Source of the DNA: Haloferax massiliensis | GTDB taxonomy: Archaea > Halobacteriota > Halobacteria > Halobacteriales > Haloferacaceae | Length of the DNA: 64,000 nt | NCBI RefSeq assembly: GCF_001368915.1 | Contig: NZ_CSTE01000001.1 | Span: 22,464 to 86,463, forward strand | Reading direction: 5' to 3' | In this document: piece after piece, positions 43,901 to 51,654 of the stretch | Layout of the letters: each line of letters begins with the position of its first letter | Position numbering within the stretch: the first letter of the stretch is position 1 | Notes under the pieces: generated by a model | What the model was told of the DNA's origin: nothing | The model's input: the letters and a program-made list of their open reading frames with translations, nothing else | Databases searched by the model: none | Program-made: the position numbers and the translations under genes

Positions 43901-45349
43901 TCAGTCGTCGCCGTGGGCCGATTCGGGCGTGAACGTGACGCCGCCGATTTCGATTTCGTCGGGGACGCGGTCGGTGTCGTGCGCGCCGACCGGTGGGAGG
44001 TTCGCGTCGGCCGAGAGCGACGCGTCGAGGTCGGTCGCGGACTCGATTGCCGTCATCTCGCCGTCGGCGTCGCGGGCGTCCTGGTCGATGCGCATCGAAC
44101 AGAACTCCACGCCGCACATCGAACAGAAGCGCGCCTCCTTGTAGTTGTCACCGGGGAGCGTCTGGTCGTGATACGACCGCGCCCGCTCGGGGTCGAGCGC
44201 GAGGTCGAACTGCCGCGCCCAGTCGAACTCGTAGCGCGCCTCCGAGAGCGCGTCGTCCCAGTCGCGCGCGCCGGGAAGGTCGTTCGCCACGTCGGCCGCG
44301 TGGGCGGCGATTCGGTAGGCGGCGAGCCCCTCGCGCACGTCCTCGCGGTCGGGGAGCCCGAGGTGTTCCTTGGGCGTGACGTAACACAGCATCGCCGCGC
44401 CGGCGCGGCCGGCCTCGGTCGCACCGATGGCGCTCGTGATGTGGTCGTAGCCCGGAGCCACGTCGGTCACGAGCGGGCCGAGGACGTAGAACGGCGCGCC
44501 GTCGCAAACCTGCTGTTGGCGCTCGACGTTCTCGGCAATCTGGTCCATCGGGACGTGGCCGGGACCTTCGACCATCACCTGCACGCCGTAGTCCCACGCG
44601 GTCCGCGTGAGTTCGCCCAGCGTGTCGAGTTCGGCGAACTGCGCGTCGTCGCCGGCGTCAGCCAGACAGCCGGGTCGGAGGCCGTCGCCGAGCGAGAACG
44701 TCACGTCGTGTTCGGCGAAGATGTCGCAGATATCCTCGAACGCGACGTACAGGGGGTTCTGCTCGCCGCGTTCCTCCATCCACTGGGCGAGGATAGAGCC
44801 GCCGCGGGAGACGATGCCCGTCTTCCGGCCGTCGGTCAGGGCGAGGTGTTCCATCAGCACGCCCGCGTGAATCGTCATGTAGTCGACGCCTTGCTCGGCC
44901 TGCTTCTCGATGACGTCGAGGAGCAGGTCGCGGGTGATGTCCTCGGGGCTGTCGACGCGCTTGACCGCCTCGTAGATGGGGACGGTGCCGATGGGGACCG
45001 GCGAGTACGCGACGTTCGCCTCGCGAATCTCGTCGAGGTTCGACCCCGTCGAGAGGTCCATCACCGTGTCCGCACCGTAGTGGACCGCGGTGTGGAGCTT
45101 TTCCAACTCTTCTGTGAGGTCGCTTGTGGTCTCGCTGTTGCCGATGTTCGCGTTGACCTTCGTGGCGAACTCGCGGCCGATAATCATCGGGTCGAGCGAG
45201 TCGTGGTTGCGGTTCGCGGGGACGACCGCCTGCCCCTCGGCGACCTGCTTCCTGACGAACTCGGGGTCGCGGTTCTCGCGCTCGGCGACTCGTTCCATCG
45301 CCGGGGTGACGCGTCCCGCTCGGGCGTGTTGGAGTTGTGTCGACGCCAT
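43901..45349 (-). CDS. thiC: Phosphomethylpyrimidine synthase ThiC
   Basis: Radical SAM enzyme that turns aminoimidazole ribotide into the HMP pyrimidine of thiamine. 482 residues, beginning [18 protein letters not shown]. Family stretches: VALGAD-like [50 protein letters not shown], and the C-terminal Fe-S ligands CSMCGVEFC. Single gene. An inverted repeat around the promoter TATA lies just upstream (see the regulatory entry), suggesting control by a thiamine-responsive repressor. Confidence 0.94.
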   Translation of the reverse strand: MASTQLQHARAGRVTPAMERVAERENRDPEFVRKQVAEGQAVVPANRNHDSLDPMIIGREFATKVNANIGNSETTSDLTEELEKLHTAVHYGADTVMDLSTGSNLDEIREANVAYSPVPIGTVPIYEAVKRVDSPEDITRDLLLDVIEKQAEQGVDYMTIHAGVLMEHLALTDGRKTGIVSRGGSILAQWMEERGEQNPLYVAFEDICDIFAEHDVTFSLGDGLRPGCLADAGDDAQFAELDTLGELTRTAWDYGVQVMVEGPGHVPMDQIAENVERQQQVCDGAPFYVLGPLVTDVAPGYDHITSAIGATEAGRAGAAMLCYVTPKEHLGLPDREDVREGLAAYRIAAHAADVANDLPGARDWDDALSEARYEFDWARQFDLALDPERARSYHDQTLPGDNYKEARFCSMCGVEFCSMRIDQDARDADGEMTAIESATDLDASLSADANLPPVGAHDTDRVPDEIEIGGVTFTPESAHGDD

Positions 45350-45364
45350 TGATTACCTAGTGAT

Positions 45365-45386
45365 ACAACTAGCTAATAACAGTTGT
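45365..45386. promoter_or_regulatory. Inverted repeat enclosing the thiC TATA element
   Basis: ACAACT-N10-AGTTGT: perfect 6-base arms with a 10-base core that reads GTTATTAGCT on the minus strand, a TATA-like element about 35 bases before the thiC ATG. A second short repeat, CTAGT-N6-ACTAG (45357-45372), overlaps it. The position fits a repressor operator. No riboswitch structure is seen in this short leader. Confidence 0.45.
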
Positions 45387-45525
45387 GACAGCCGCGGGTC
45401 GGTTGAATCCCTCGGAAACTGACAGAATCGACGTGCAACACTCAGAGGGTGGGTTCAGCACTGACGCCTGTAGAACAGAGCAGATAACCACAAAGATTAG
45501 ACGTGTAATGTGAATAAATAATCAT

Positions 45526-45726
45526 ATGTCCTCCAACAGCGGGCCGGTTCGATGGACGAATCCGGAGTATGTCGCAACGGTGGTTGGCGTTCTTTCAGTG
45601 GCCGCATTAGTGTTCTACAGTTCGCTCACGCAGTCTGGCCCAACTGTTGATGAGATAGTCTTCGTTGTTCTCGTTACTACGCTGCCTGCTACTGTCGCCT
45701 ACGAACTTGCTCGTCGCCTCCTGTGA
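45526..45726 (+). CDS. Small membrane protein, unknown function
   Basis: 66 residues: MSSNSGPVRWTNPEYVAT, then two hydrophobic segments (about 15-35 and 42-58). An AT-rich element (AATAAATAATCAT) lies directly before the ATG. Codon use is less GC-biased than neighbours, which may point to transfer. No domain recognised. Confidence 0.55.
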   Translation: MSSNSGPVRWTNPEYVATVVGVLSVAALVFYSSLTQSGPTVDEIVFVVLVTTLPATVAYELARRLL

Positions 45727-45823
45727 CCGACTCGCGCCCTGTATGCAGCACGGTCTCAGCAAACTATCAGTGGCGGAGGAAATCAGTCGCCGCGCGAACG
45801 GCGAGAGTGTTCCTCGACGACGA

Positions 45824-47017
45824 TTAGAAATCGCCGGTGACGATGTCGGCGACGCGTTCGCGGTCGAACAGGGTTGCGCCCTCGAAGGCGTCCGGGTAGA
45901 TGTTCAAGGCCGCCTGTTCGGTGTGATAGAAGTTGATGATGGGTCCTTGGTCGAGATATCCAGCGGGGTAGACCGCCCCGTCCTGAACGGCTCGGACCTC
46001 GCTCGCGACCGGGTCGTCCTGCAACGGTTCGACCACGGCCTCTCGGAACTCCGACTCGGACGCACCACCGTAGTTGCGGACGAGCAGTACCTCGGGGTCG
46101 ACTTCGAGCATAGCCTCCAGGTCGATTGTGCTGTTGTTGGTCCCGCTGAAATGTTCGATGTCCGTCCCCGCGAGCGCGTCTTGCAGCCGCAGTTCTCGCC
46201 ACTGCTTGGTGCTGATTCCGCCGTCATCGAAGCGGAACGGATAGAACTCATCACCCTCTTGACCGGCCGGATAGACCAGCAGTGCGGTCGGGCGCTGGTC
46301 GGCCGGCGGGATTCGCTCGTCTATCGTGTCGAGCATCTCCTCGTGGAGGTCGACAAACGCCTCGTACCGCGGCCGGGCCTGAAACACGTCGGCGACCAGT
46401 TCGAACATCTCGTAGAGTTCGTAGTAGCGGTAGCCGTCGTGCCACTCCGAGCTGTGCTTGCGACTGAAATTCCCGAAGAAGGGACCGATTTCGGTTCGGA
46501 CTTCCTCGACGTCGCTGCGGTCCCAGCCGTACCAGTTCACCAGTAGATTGGGGTCCAGGAGGTGAGCGTCGGCGTTCAGTTCGTACACCAACTCTTTCGG
46601 CACGCCGTCTCCGACCAACTCCACGATAGCGTCCGCGTCGAACTCGACGCCGGGCAGTGATTCGAACGCCTCGTTCGCAAAGCGCGCGTGGTTCTGAATG
46701 CCGAGCGTTTGTCCCCCGCCGAGTGCGAACCCCATGTCCGCGAGGGTCGGTAACAGCGCGGTCCATCGCTCCGGCGGTTCGTCGAACTCGACCGGACCCA
46801 TCGGTTCGATCGAGACAGTGTACGACCCGCCGGTGTCGCTCGCGGCGCTCGACTCGTCGGTGGATGTCGCTTTCGTGGTGTTCGGGTCGCTGGTCGAACT
46901 GTCGGTCGTCCCGCCAGTTCCGTTCTCGCCGCCACCGAGACACCCTGCGAAGAGCGCGGTGCCGAGGGCAGCGCCACTTCCCAGCAGTTCTCTACGCGTT
47001 GAGTTGCTCCGACGCAT
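45824..47017 (-). CDS. Iron-siderophore ABC transporter substrate-binding lipoprotein
   Basis: 397 residues. Tat signal (STRRELLGSGAA) and lipobox LFAGC (about Cys26), a Thr/Ser-rich spacer (30-65), then a periplasmic-binding fold of the FhuD/BtuF class: ERWTALLPTLADMGFALG, NADAHLLDPNLLVNWYGW, PTALLVYPAGQEGD, VDPEVLLVRNYGG. It should bind ferric siderophore at the cell surface. No permease or ATPase gene is adjacent, so it works with transport genes elsewhere. A perfect iron-box palindrome precedes it, implying repression by a DtxR/SirR-type regulator. Confidence 0.88.
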   Translation of the reverse strand: MRRSNSTRRELLGSGAALGTALFAGCLGGGENGTGGTTDSSTSDPNTTKATSTDESSAASDTGGSYTVSIEPMGPVEFDEPPERWTALLPTLADMGFALGGGQTLGIQNHARFANEAFESLPGVEFDADAIVELVGDGVPKELVYELNADAHLLDPNLLVNWYGWDRSDVEEVRTEIGPFFGNFSRKHSSEWHDGYRYYELYEMFELVADVFQARPRYEAFVDLHEEMLDTIDERIPPADQRPTALLVYPAGQEGDEFYPFRFDDGGISTKQWRELRLQDALAGTDIEHFSGTNNSTIDLEAMLEVDPEVLLVRNYGGASESEFREAVVEPLQDDPVASEVRAVQDGAVYPAGYLDQGPIINFYHTEQAALNIYPDAFEGATLFDRERVADIVTGDF

Positions 47018-47032
47018 TAAGAAGCCAAAAAT

Positions 47033-47046
47033 TAGGCTAGCCTAAA
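47033..47046. promoter_or_regulatory. DtxR/SirR-type iron operator
   Basis: TTAGGCTAGCCTAA is a perfect 14-base palindrome, extended as AATTAGGCTAGCCTAAAA on one side. It begins 16 bases before the ATG of the siderophore-binding protein, overlapping the expected transcription start. It agrees with the DtxR-family consensus (TTAGG-type half-sites). Binding of iron-loaded repressor is inferred. Confidence 0.75.
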
Positions 47047-47193
47047 ACAATAGCGGTTTTCGGTCCGTTGTCTGTCCATGTTACGGGCGGTGAATCCCGG
47101 TCCATCCGGCGGTTTTGGCACCAGTAGTCGAACACGAAAAGAGCCGCCGAACGTCGAGACGAGCGGACACACCGCCGCTCTCGGTCCGTTTCC

Positions 47194-48348
47194 TTACCCC
47201 TCGTAGCCGGCGTACTCCATCAGTTTCGCGAAGATGTCGGTGTCCATAACCTCCTTGTAGACGACGCCGCTGAGCATGCCGCCGGGGTAGAAGTTCCCGT
47301 TCATGACGTGGTTGACCTTGTGGCAGTGCATGAGGTAGATGCCGGGTTGGGCGTCGGCGGTGAACTCGACCGTGTGGCGCTCCGCGGGCGCGATGTTCGT
47401 CACGTCCATGTCGTAGCGGGCGGCCTCGGGGATGACGCCGCCGTCCTTTTCCACCAGTTGGAAGCGGTGGTTGTGGATGTGCATCGGGTGGCTCATGTAG
47501 CCCGCGTTGACGTAGTGAATGCGGACGGTGTCACCCTGTTCGACGATGATGGGCGAGCCGTCTTCGGGGTGGAGCGTCCGCGGCGCGCTCTTGCCGTTGA
47601 CGGTGAACACGTCCGGCTTCCGGTTCCGGGGGTCGTAGGTCACGTTCTCGCCAGCCATCTGCCGCGGGAGCCGCGAGTCCCAGTCGCGGACGGTCATGAA
47701 GTACTCCCTGTCGGCCGGTTCGTACCCCTCCGGGTCGACGCGGAGGATGCCGTACATCCCCATCTCGATGTGCCGGTGGGTCTGGTAGTGGCAGTGGTAG
47801 AGGTGCGTCCCGGGGACGTTCGCCGGGATGGTGTAGGTGTGTTTCTCGCCGGGGTCGACGCGGATGCCCGTCGTCGTCGGCACGCCGTCGTCCTTCCAGG
47901 CCTTGCGCACGCCGTGGAAGTGGACCGTGTGGGGGCGCATCCCGTCGGTGTTGTCGAGCGTGACCTCCATGTCGTTGCCCTCGGTCGTCCGGAGAATCGG
48001 CCCGGGGACGCTCGGATTTCCGTCGTCGGCGCTGAACGCCCACACCTGCGGGAGTTCGACCGGCCCGCCCATCGTTTCGAGGGGGTGGGCCGCGTGGCGC
48101 GCCGGCGCGCTCTTGAGGGTGACCTGTCCGCCCTGCTCGTCGACCTGTACGACCTCCGGCGGACTGGTGTACGGCAGCGCCGACTCGCTCGTCTGGGCGA
48201 CCGTCGTCTCGTCCGCGCCGACGGCGGCCGAGTCCCCGTTCGTGGGCGCGGCGCACCCCGCGAGACCGAGCGCTCCGACGCTTCCAGTGGCGGCGAGGAA
48301 TTCGCGACGCGACACCGTCGAACCGGGTGCACCAACGTAGTTTCGCAT
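47194..48348 (-). CDS. Two-domain multicopper oxidase
   Basis: 384 residues. Tat motif SRREFLAATG and lipobox LAGC (about Cys32). Cupredoxin domain 1 carries HTVHFHG and YHCHYQTHRHIEMGMYG (a type 1 copper site His-Cys...His...Met). Domain 2 carries SHPMHIHNHRF and LMHCHKVNHVMNGNF. The HXH and HCH sets form a trinuclear site between subunits, as in two-domain laccase-like oxidases; the length and two HCH motifs differ from NirK. A palindrome of the denitrification regulon lies 67 bases upstream, so the gene may act under anaerobic or nitrosative conditions. Substrate unknown. Confidence 0.82.
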   Translation of the reverse strand: MRNYVGAPGSTVSRREFLAATGSVGALGLAGCAAPTNGDSAAVGADETTVAQTSESALPYTSPPEVVQVDEQGGQVTLKSAPARHAAHPLETMGGPVELPQVWAFSADDGNPSVPGPILRTTEGNDMEVTLDNTDGMRPHTVHFHGVRKAWKDDGVPTTTGIRVDPGEKHTYTIPANVPGTHLYHCHYQTHRHIEMGMYGILRVDPEGYEPADREYFMTVRDWDSRLPRQMAGENVTYDPRNRKPDVFTVNGKSAPRTLHPEDGSPIIVEQGDTVRIHYVNAGYMSHPMHIHNHRFQLVEKDGGVIPEAARYDMDVTNIAPAERHTVEFTADAQPGIYLMHCHKVNHVMNGNFYPGGMLSGVVYKEVMDTDIFAKLMEYAGYEG

Positions 48349-48414
48349 TACAGTCGGTCGTTACCCGGGGGGATGGAATACCGTCTCGCCAGTTCCCGAC
48401 GCACAGGAGCATGA

Positions 48415-48426
48415 CGAACATGTTCG
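48415..48426. promoter_or_regulatory. CGAAC-N2-GTTCG palindrome (multicopper oxidase / HTH)
   Basis: CGAACATGTTCG, perfect. 67 bases before the multicopper oxidase start (minus) and 181 bases before the HTH gene (plus). Matches the denitrification-regulator site I recall for NarO in H. volcanii. Confidence 0.7.
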
Positions 48427-48606
48427 GCACGGTCGCTACGTACCGGGCCGGTGAACAGTCGAGTCGGGCGTACCAGTCCGAATCGACGGCCATCGGTTCG
48501 ACCGAACCCGACGCTGGTACCCCGCGACTTTCATACGCCCCGGCGGCGTACCGGAAACCGAACCGACGGCGCGCGGGTCGCCGTCGAGCAACCCACTCCC
48601 ACGCAG

Positions 48607-48975
48607 ATGTCGACCAATCCACTCTCAGACGCGCTCGAACCGGACTTCGAGACGGTGTTCGACGCCCTCACCAGTCCGCAGTGCCGGGCCGTGCTCAAGC
48701 AGCTCGACGGCCCGATGACCGCCTCGGACATCGCCGCCGCGTGTGACCTCCCGCGGTCGACGGTGTACCGAAAGCTCGAACAGATGGTCGAGGCGGGGCT
48801 CCTCGAAAAACGCGACCGCGGCCGCGACGCCGCTCGCTACGCGGTCGGCTTCGAGGAGGTGGTCGTGACGCGCGAACCGGGCGACCTCTCGATTTCGGTG
48901 TCGTCGCCGTCGCGGTCGGCCTCGGACCAACTGTCGTCTCTGTGGTCGGCCGTCGGCGACCAGGCCGGCGACTGA
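48607..48975 (+). CDS. Winged-helix transcription regulator
   Basis: 122 residues from the ATG at 48607. Helix-turn-helix region LTSPQCRAVLKQLDGPMTASDIA, then CDLPRSTVYRKLEQMVEAGLLEKRD, typical of haloarchaeal winged-helix (ArsR/TrmB-like) regulators. The C-terminal part is short, with no ligand domain. The only Cys are in the DNA-binding region. Divergent from the multicopper oxidase. Upstream frame to 48451 is not protein-like. Confidence 0.8.
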   Translation: MSTNPLSDALEPDFETVFDALTSPQCRAVLKQLDGPMTASDIAAACDLPRSTVYRKLEQMVEAGLLEKRDRGRDAARYAVGFEEVVVTREPGDLSISVSSPSRSASDQLSSLWSAVGDQAGD

Positions 48976-48979
48976 GACC

Positions 48980-49621
48980 TTACCCGACCGTCGCGTCGTC
49001 CCGCGCGAGAAACGCCTTCATGACCTTCCCCTCCGCCCGGTGGAGCTTCTCGCTCGTCGTCGACTTCGCCAGCCCCACGGCCTCGGCGAGCCCGGTGAGC
49101 GTGCACGTCCGCGGCGTGTCGTAGTACCCCTCGGCGACGGCCGTTTCGAGGAGGTCGTACTGGTCGTCGGTGAGAAGCGACTCCGTGTCTATCGACTGGT
49201 GGATGGAGACGAGGTCGAACGGGATGCCGAACTGCGTGAGCTGTTCGCCCAGCTCCGAGAGGTTCTCGCGCGGCGCGGTCACCTCGACTGTCACCTCGCC
49301 GTCGACGATGGTGATGGGCAGCTCCAGCGGGATTCCCACCTCGCTGAGCGTGAGAATCAAAAGCGGTTCGGTCGTCTCGAACTGCACGAGCGCGCGCTCC
49401 GGCTGCGCTTCGAGAATCGTCACCGAGACGACCGAGTCGTACTCGTCGATGGTCGTGACGACCGGCTCGATGTCGGCCGTCCGTATCTCGACGAGGCCGA
49501 CGCCCGTCTCGTCGGCCGGCATCGCCGCGAGGACGGTGAACTCGGCGTCCGGATACCGTCCCGAGAGGTCGGAAACCCAGACCTGATCGGGGAGCGTGAT
49601 GGAGAGTGTTGCGCGGGGCAT
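48980..49621 (-). CDS. HTH-10 (Bat-type) transcription regulator
   Basis: 213 residues from the ATG at 49621. N-terminal two-thirds is a bacterio-opsin-activator-like sensor region (MPRATLSITLPDQVWVSDL; VSVTILEAQPERALVQF). The C-terminal helix-turn-helix reads LTDDQYDLLETAVAEGYYD, TLTGLAEAVGLAKSTTSEKLHRAEGKVM. This is the family of NarO and DmsR, but the N-terminal Cys cluster those use to sense oxygen is missing here. A regulon palindrome lies 43 bases upstream; it may be autoregulated. Convergent with the winged-helix gene (4-base gap). Confidence 0.82.
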   Translation of the reverse strand: MPRATLSITLPDQVWVSDLSGRYPDAEFTVLAAMPADETGVGLVEIRTADIEPVVTTIDEYDSVVSVTILEAQPERALVQFETTEPLLILTLSEVGIPLELPITIVDGEVTVEVTAPRENLSELGEQLTQFGIPFDLVSIHQSIDTESLLTDDQYDLLETAVAEGYYDTPRTCTLTGLAEAVGLAKSTTSEKLHRAEGKVMKAFLARDDATVG

Positions 49622-49663
49622 CGGTAGTGAAACGAACTTATTCCTCCCGGACAAAGATAGTTC

Positions 49664-49675
49664 CGAACATGTTCG
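49664..49675. promoter_or_regulatory. CGAAC-N2-GTTCG palindrome (HTH-10 / dual halocyanin)
   Basis: CGAACATGTTCG, perfect. 43 bases before the HTH-10 start (minus) and about 100 bases before the halocyanin start (plus), where a T-rich TATA candidate (GGTTTTTC, 49708-49715) follows at about 35 bases. Confidence 0.72.
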
Positions 49676-49777
49676 CCCTTCGGCCGCGTTTCGGGAACCA
49701 CCGAGACGGGTTTTTCACCGGACCACCGACCGTCGAGTGTCGAGCGAGGCGGGACCGCCGCCTCGCCACCTTCAATC

Positions 49778-50875
49778 ATGAACCCGAACGACACCACATC
49801 TCCGACGCTCGGCCGGCGAACCGTACTTCGACTCCTCGGCGGCGCGGCCGTCTCCGCGACCGCGCTGGGAGGCGCCGCCGACGCCGCGCGAGCGCAGTCG
49901 GGGACCGACCTCGATTCGTGGTTCGCTCAGACCTCGAACTACGACGGGGTGGTGGACGAGACGGGAAGTTCGACGGTGACAGTGACGGTCGGGGCGCAGG
50001 CCAACGGCGGCGCGTTCGGCTTCGGCCCGGCCGCCCTGCGCGTCGACCCCGGAACGACCGTCGTCTGGGAGTGGTCCGGGAAGGGCGGGTCGCACAACGT
50101 CGCCGCCGAGGACGGGAGCTTCGAGTCCGACCTCGTCGGCGACAGCGGCCACACGTTCGAGCACACGTTCGACGCGGCGGGCGTCTACAAATACGTCTGT
50201 ACGCCCCACGAGACCATCGGGATGAAGGGCGCAATCGTCGTCGGCGACGCCGGCGGCGCGACCGCGACCGAGGCGGCCGACTCGACCGGCGAGGGCGAAT
50301 CGGAGGCGGCCACTGACAGCGCCGGCGAGGGGGACGCCGACCTCGACGCGTGGTTCGAAAACACCACCAACTTCGACGGCGTCGAGGCGCAGACCGGCCT
50401 CCAGCGCGTGACCGTCGACGTCGGGGCGCAGGCCAACGGCGGCGCGTTCGGCTTCGGTCCCGCGGCGATTCGCGTCTCGAAGGGCACGACCGTCGCGTGG
50501 ACGTGGACCGGCGAGGGCGGGTCGCACAACGTCGTCGCCGAGGACGGGAGCTTCGAGTCCGAGCTGGTCGGCGACAGCGGCCACGCGTTCGAACACACCT
50601 TCGAGGAGGCCGGGACGTACACCTACGCCTGTACCCCGCACAAGACGCTCGGCATGAAGGGCGCAGTCGTCGTCACCGACGACGAGGGCGGGTCGAACGC
50701 GCAGGTGGCCGAGCCGTTCGGCGACTCCGGAACGGAGCGCCTCGGCGGCATCGCGCTGGCCGGGACGTTCGGCGCGATGCTGGCGTCGCCCGCGCTGTTC
50801 GGCGCGTTCATGTGGCTCAAAGGCGAGGGCGGCGAGTCGGCGGGCGAGACGTATCCGAAGGGGAAGTCGGAGTAA
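49778..50875 (+). CDS. Two-domain halocyanin (blue copper protein), membrane anchored
   Basis: 365 residues. Tat signal (GRRTVLRLLGGAA). Two cupredoxin domains at about 45-150 and 185-295, each with copper ligands His (GSHNV), Cys (YVCTPH / YACTPH), His and Met (GMKG). A Glu/Ala spacer separates them and a C-terminal helix (about 320-345) anchors the protein. It would carry electrons from a cytochrome bc or similar complex to nitrite reductase, as halocyanins are expected to do. Shares 53 identical bases with the single-domain halocyanin at 54696. Confidence 0.88.
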   Translation: MNPNDTTSPTLGRRTVLRLLGGAAVSATALGGAADAARAQSGTDLDSWFAQTSNYDGVVDETGSSTVTVTVGAQANGGAFGFGPAALRVDPGTTVVWEWSGKGGSHNVAAEDGSFESDLVGDSGHTFEHTFDAAGVYKYVCTPHETIGMKGAIVVGDAGGATATEAADSTGEGESEAATDSAGEGDADLDAWFENTTNFDGVEAQTGLQRVTVDVGAQANGGAFGFGPAAIRVSKGTTVAWTWTGEGGSHNVVAEDGSFESELVGDSGHAFEHTFEEAGTYTYACTPHKTLGMKGAVVVTDDEGGSNAQVAEPFGDSGTERLGGIALAGTFGAMLASPALFGAFMWLKGEGGESAGETYPKGKSE

Positions 50876-50933
50876 CGCGTCTGAGGGGCGGATGAATTTT
50901 CCGGGGTAGCAGTTCGATTTCTCGCGTGCGCGC

Positions 50934-51131
50934 TCAGAACAGCGACGCGAGCACCCCCGAGATATCGACGTGGAGACCCAACCGCTGGATTCCCTTGTAT
51001 CCGAGGTAGATTCCCACGATACCCAAGATTCCGGCGAGGTTGGGCGGGGCCGGAATAGGTGTTTCTATGAGGCCGAACAGGGCTCCGGCGAAGACGCCTG
51101 CCAGCAGGGCCAAAACGAGTTGCGAGGCCAT
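50934..51131 (-). CDS. XapX-domain membrane protein
   Basis: 65 residues from the ATG at 51131. MASQLVLALLAGVFAGALFG, then IPAPPNLAGILGIVGIYLG fits the XapX pattern (PxPAPPxxxGxxGxxGxxLG) in small two-helix proteins. Function unknown. Lies between the dual halocyanin and the RiPP gene. Confidence 0.75.
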   Translation of the reverse strand: MASQLVLALLAGVFAGALFGLIETPIPAPPNLAGILGIVGIYLGYKGIQRLGLHVDISGVLASLF

Positions 51132-51215
51132 AGTCGTGCCATCCAAGTTCTGGGATAAATAGGTACAGTAATCGACGCGAGCGCGGGGACAGCCCACCCA
51201 CGGTTCGAGACGGGA

Positions 51216-51536
51216 CTACTCCACGTACACCCGCGTCACGTGTCCCCCGCAACCGCACTGTTCGACGTACTCGTACTCCACGCCGTCGAACCGCGCCGCG
51301 AGCGCGTCGTAGAGGTACGTCTCCGGGTGGCCGTGGTCGCCGTGGGTGACGAGGTTGACGTGGTGGCCGGCGGTCGTGTGTTCGACCGCGTCGACGGCCT
51401 CCGAAATCACGAGGTCGCGGTCGGCGGCGTGTCGCGGGAGTTCGAGGTTCGCCGACCACGAGGTGTCGTGGACGCGGTCGGTCGCCGAATCGGGCGTTTC
51501 GTGGTCGTGGTCGGCGGGGAGCGAGTCGGTCGTCAT
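51216..51536 (-). CDS. CGCGG-type putative RiPP precursor (radical SAM-modified)
   Basis: 106 residues. The C-terminal core EQCGCGGHVTRVYVE has the CGCGG motif that defines a family proposed to be modified by TIGR04053-type radical SAM enzymes. The leader is His/Asp-rich (ADHDHETPDSATDRVHDTSW; HHVNLVTHGDHGHPE), which may bind metal. A matching radical SAM/SPASM gene lies 4 kb away (55350). A regulon palindrome is 41 bases upstream, shared with norB. The mature product is unknown; a role in copper or heme handling for denitrification is only a guess. Confidence 0.75.
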   Translation of the reverse strand: MTTDSLPADHDHETPDSATDRVHDTSWSANLELPRHAADRDLVISEAVDAVEHTTAGHHVNLVTHGDHGHPETYLYDALAARFDGVEYEYVEQCGCGGHVTRVYVE

Positions 51537-51576
51537 ACAGTTCGAGAGACGACTTCCGACTCAAAGAGCGACAATC

Positions 51577-51588
51577 CGAACATGTTCG
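51577..51588. promoter_or_regulatory. CGAAC-N2-GTTCG palindrome (RiPP / norB)
   Basis: CGAACATGTTCG, perfect. 41 bases before the RiPP start (minus) and 67 bases before norB (plus). A TATA-like CCTATAG (51625-51631) lies about 37 bases downstream towards norB. Confidence 0.75.
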
Positions 51589-51654
51589 TCCCGACTGTGC
51601 GAGGCCGGGAAGCGGCGCGTGTAGCCTATAGCAGGCGTGTGAACCACGACGTGT

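Noticed and set aside
45350..45525. Thiamine riboswitch before thiC
   Set aside because: The leader is too short and no THI-box-like sequence was seen; an inverted repeat around the TATA is a better explanation for control.
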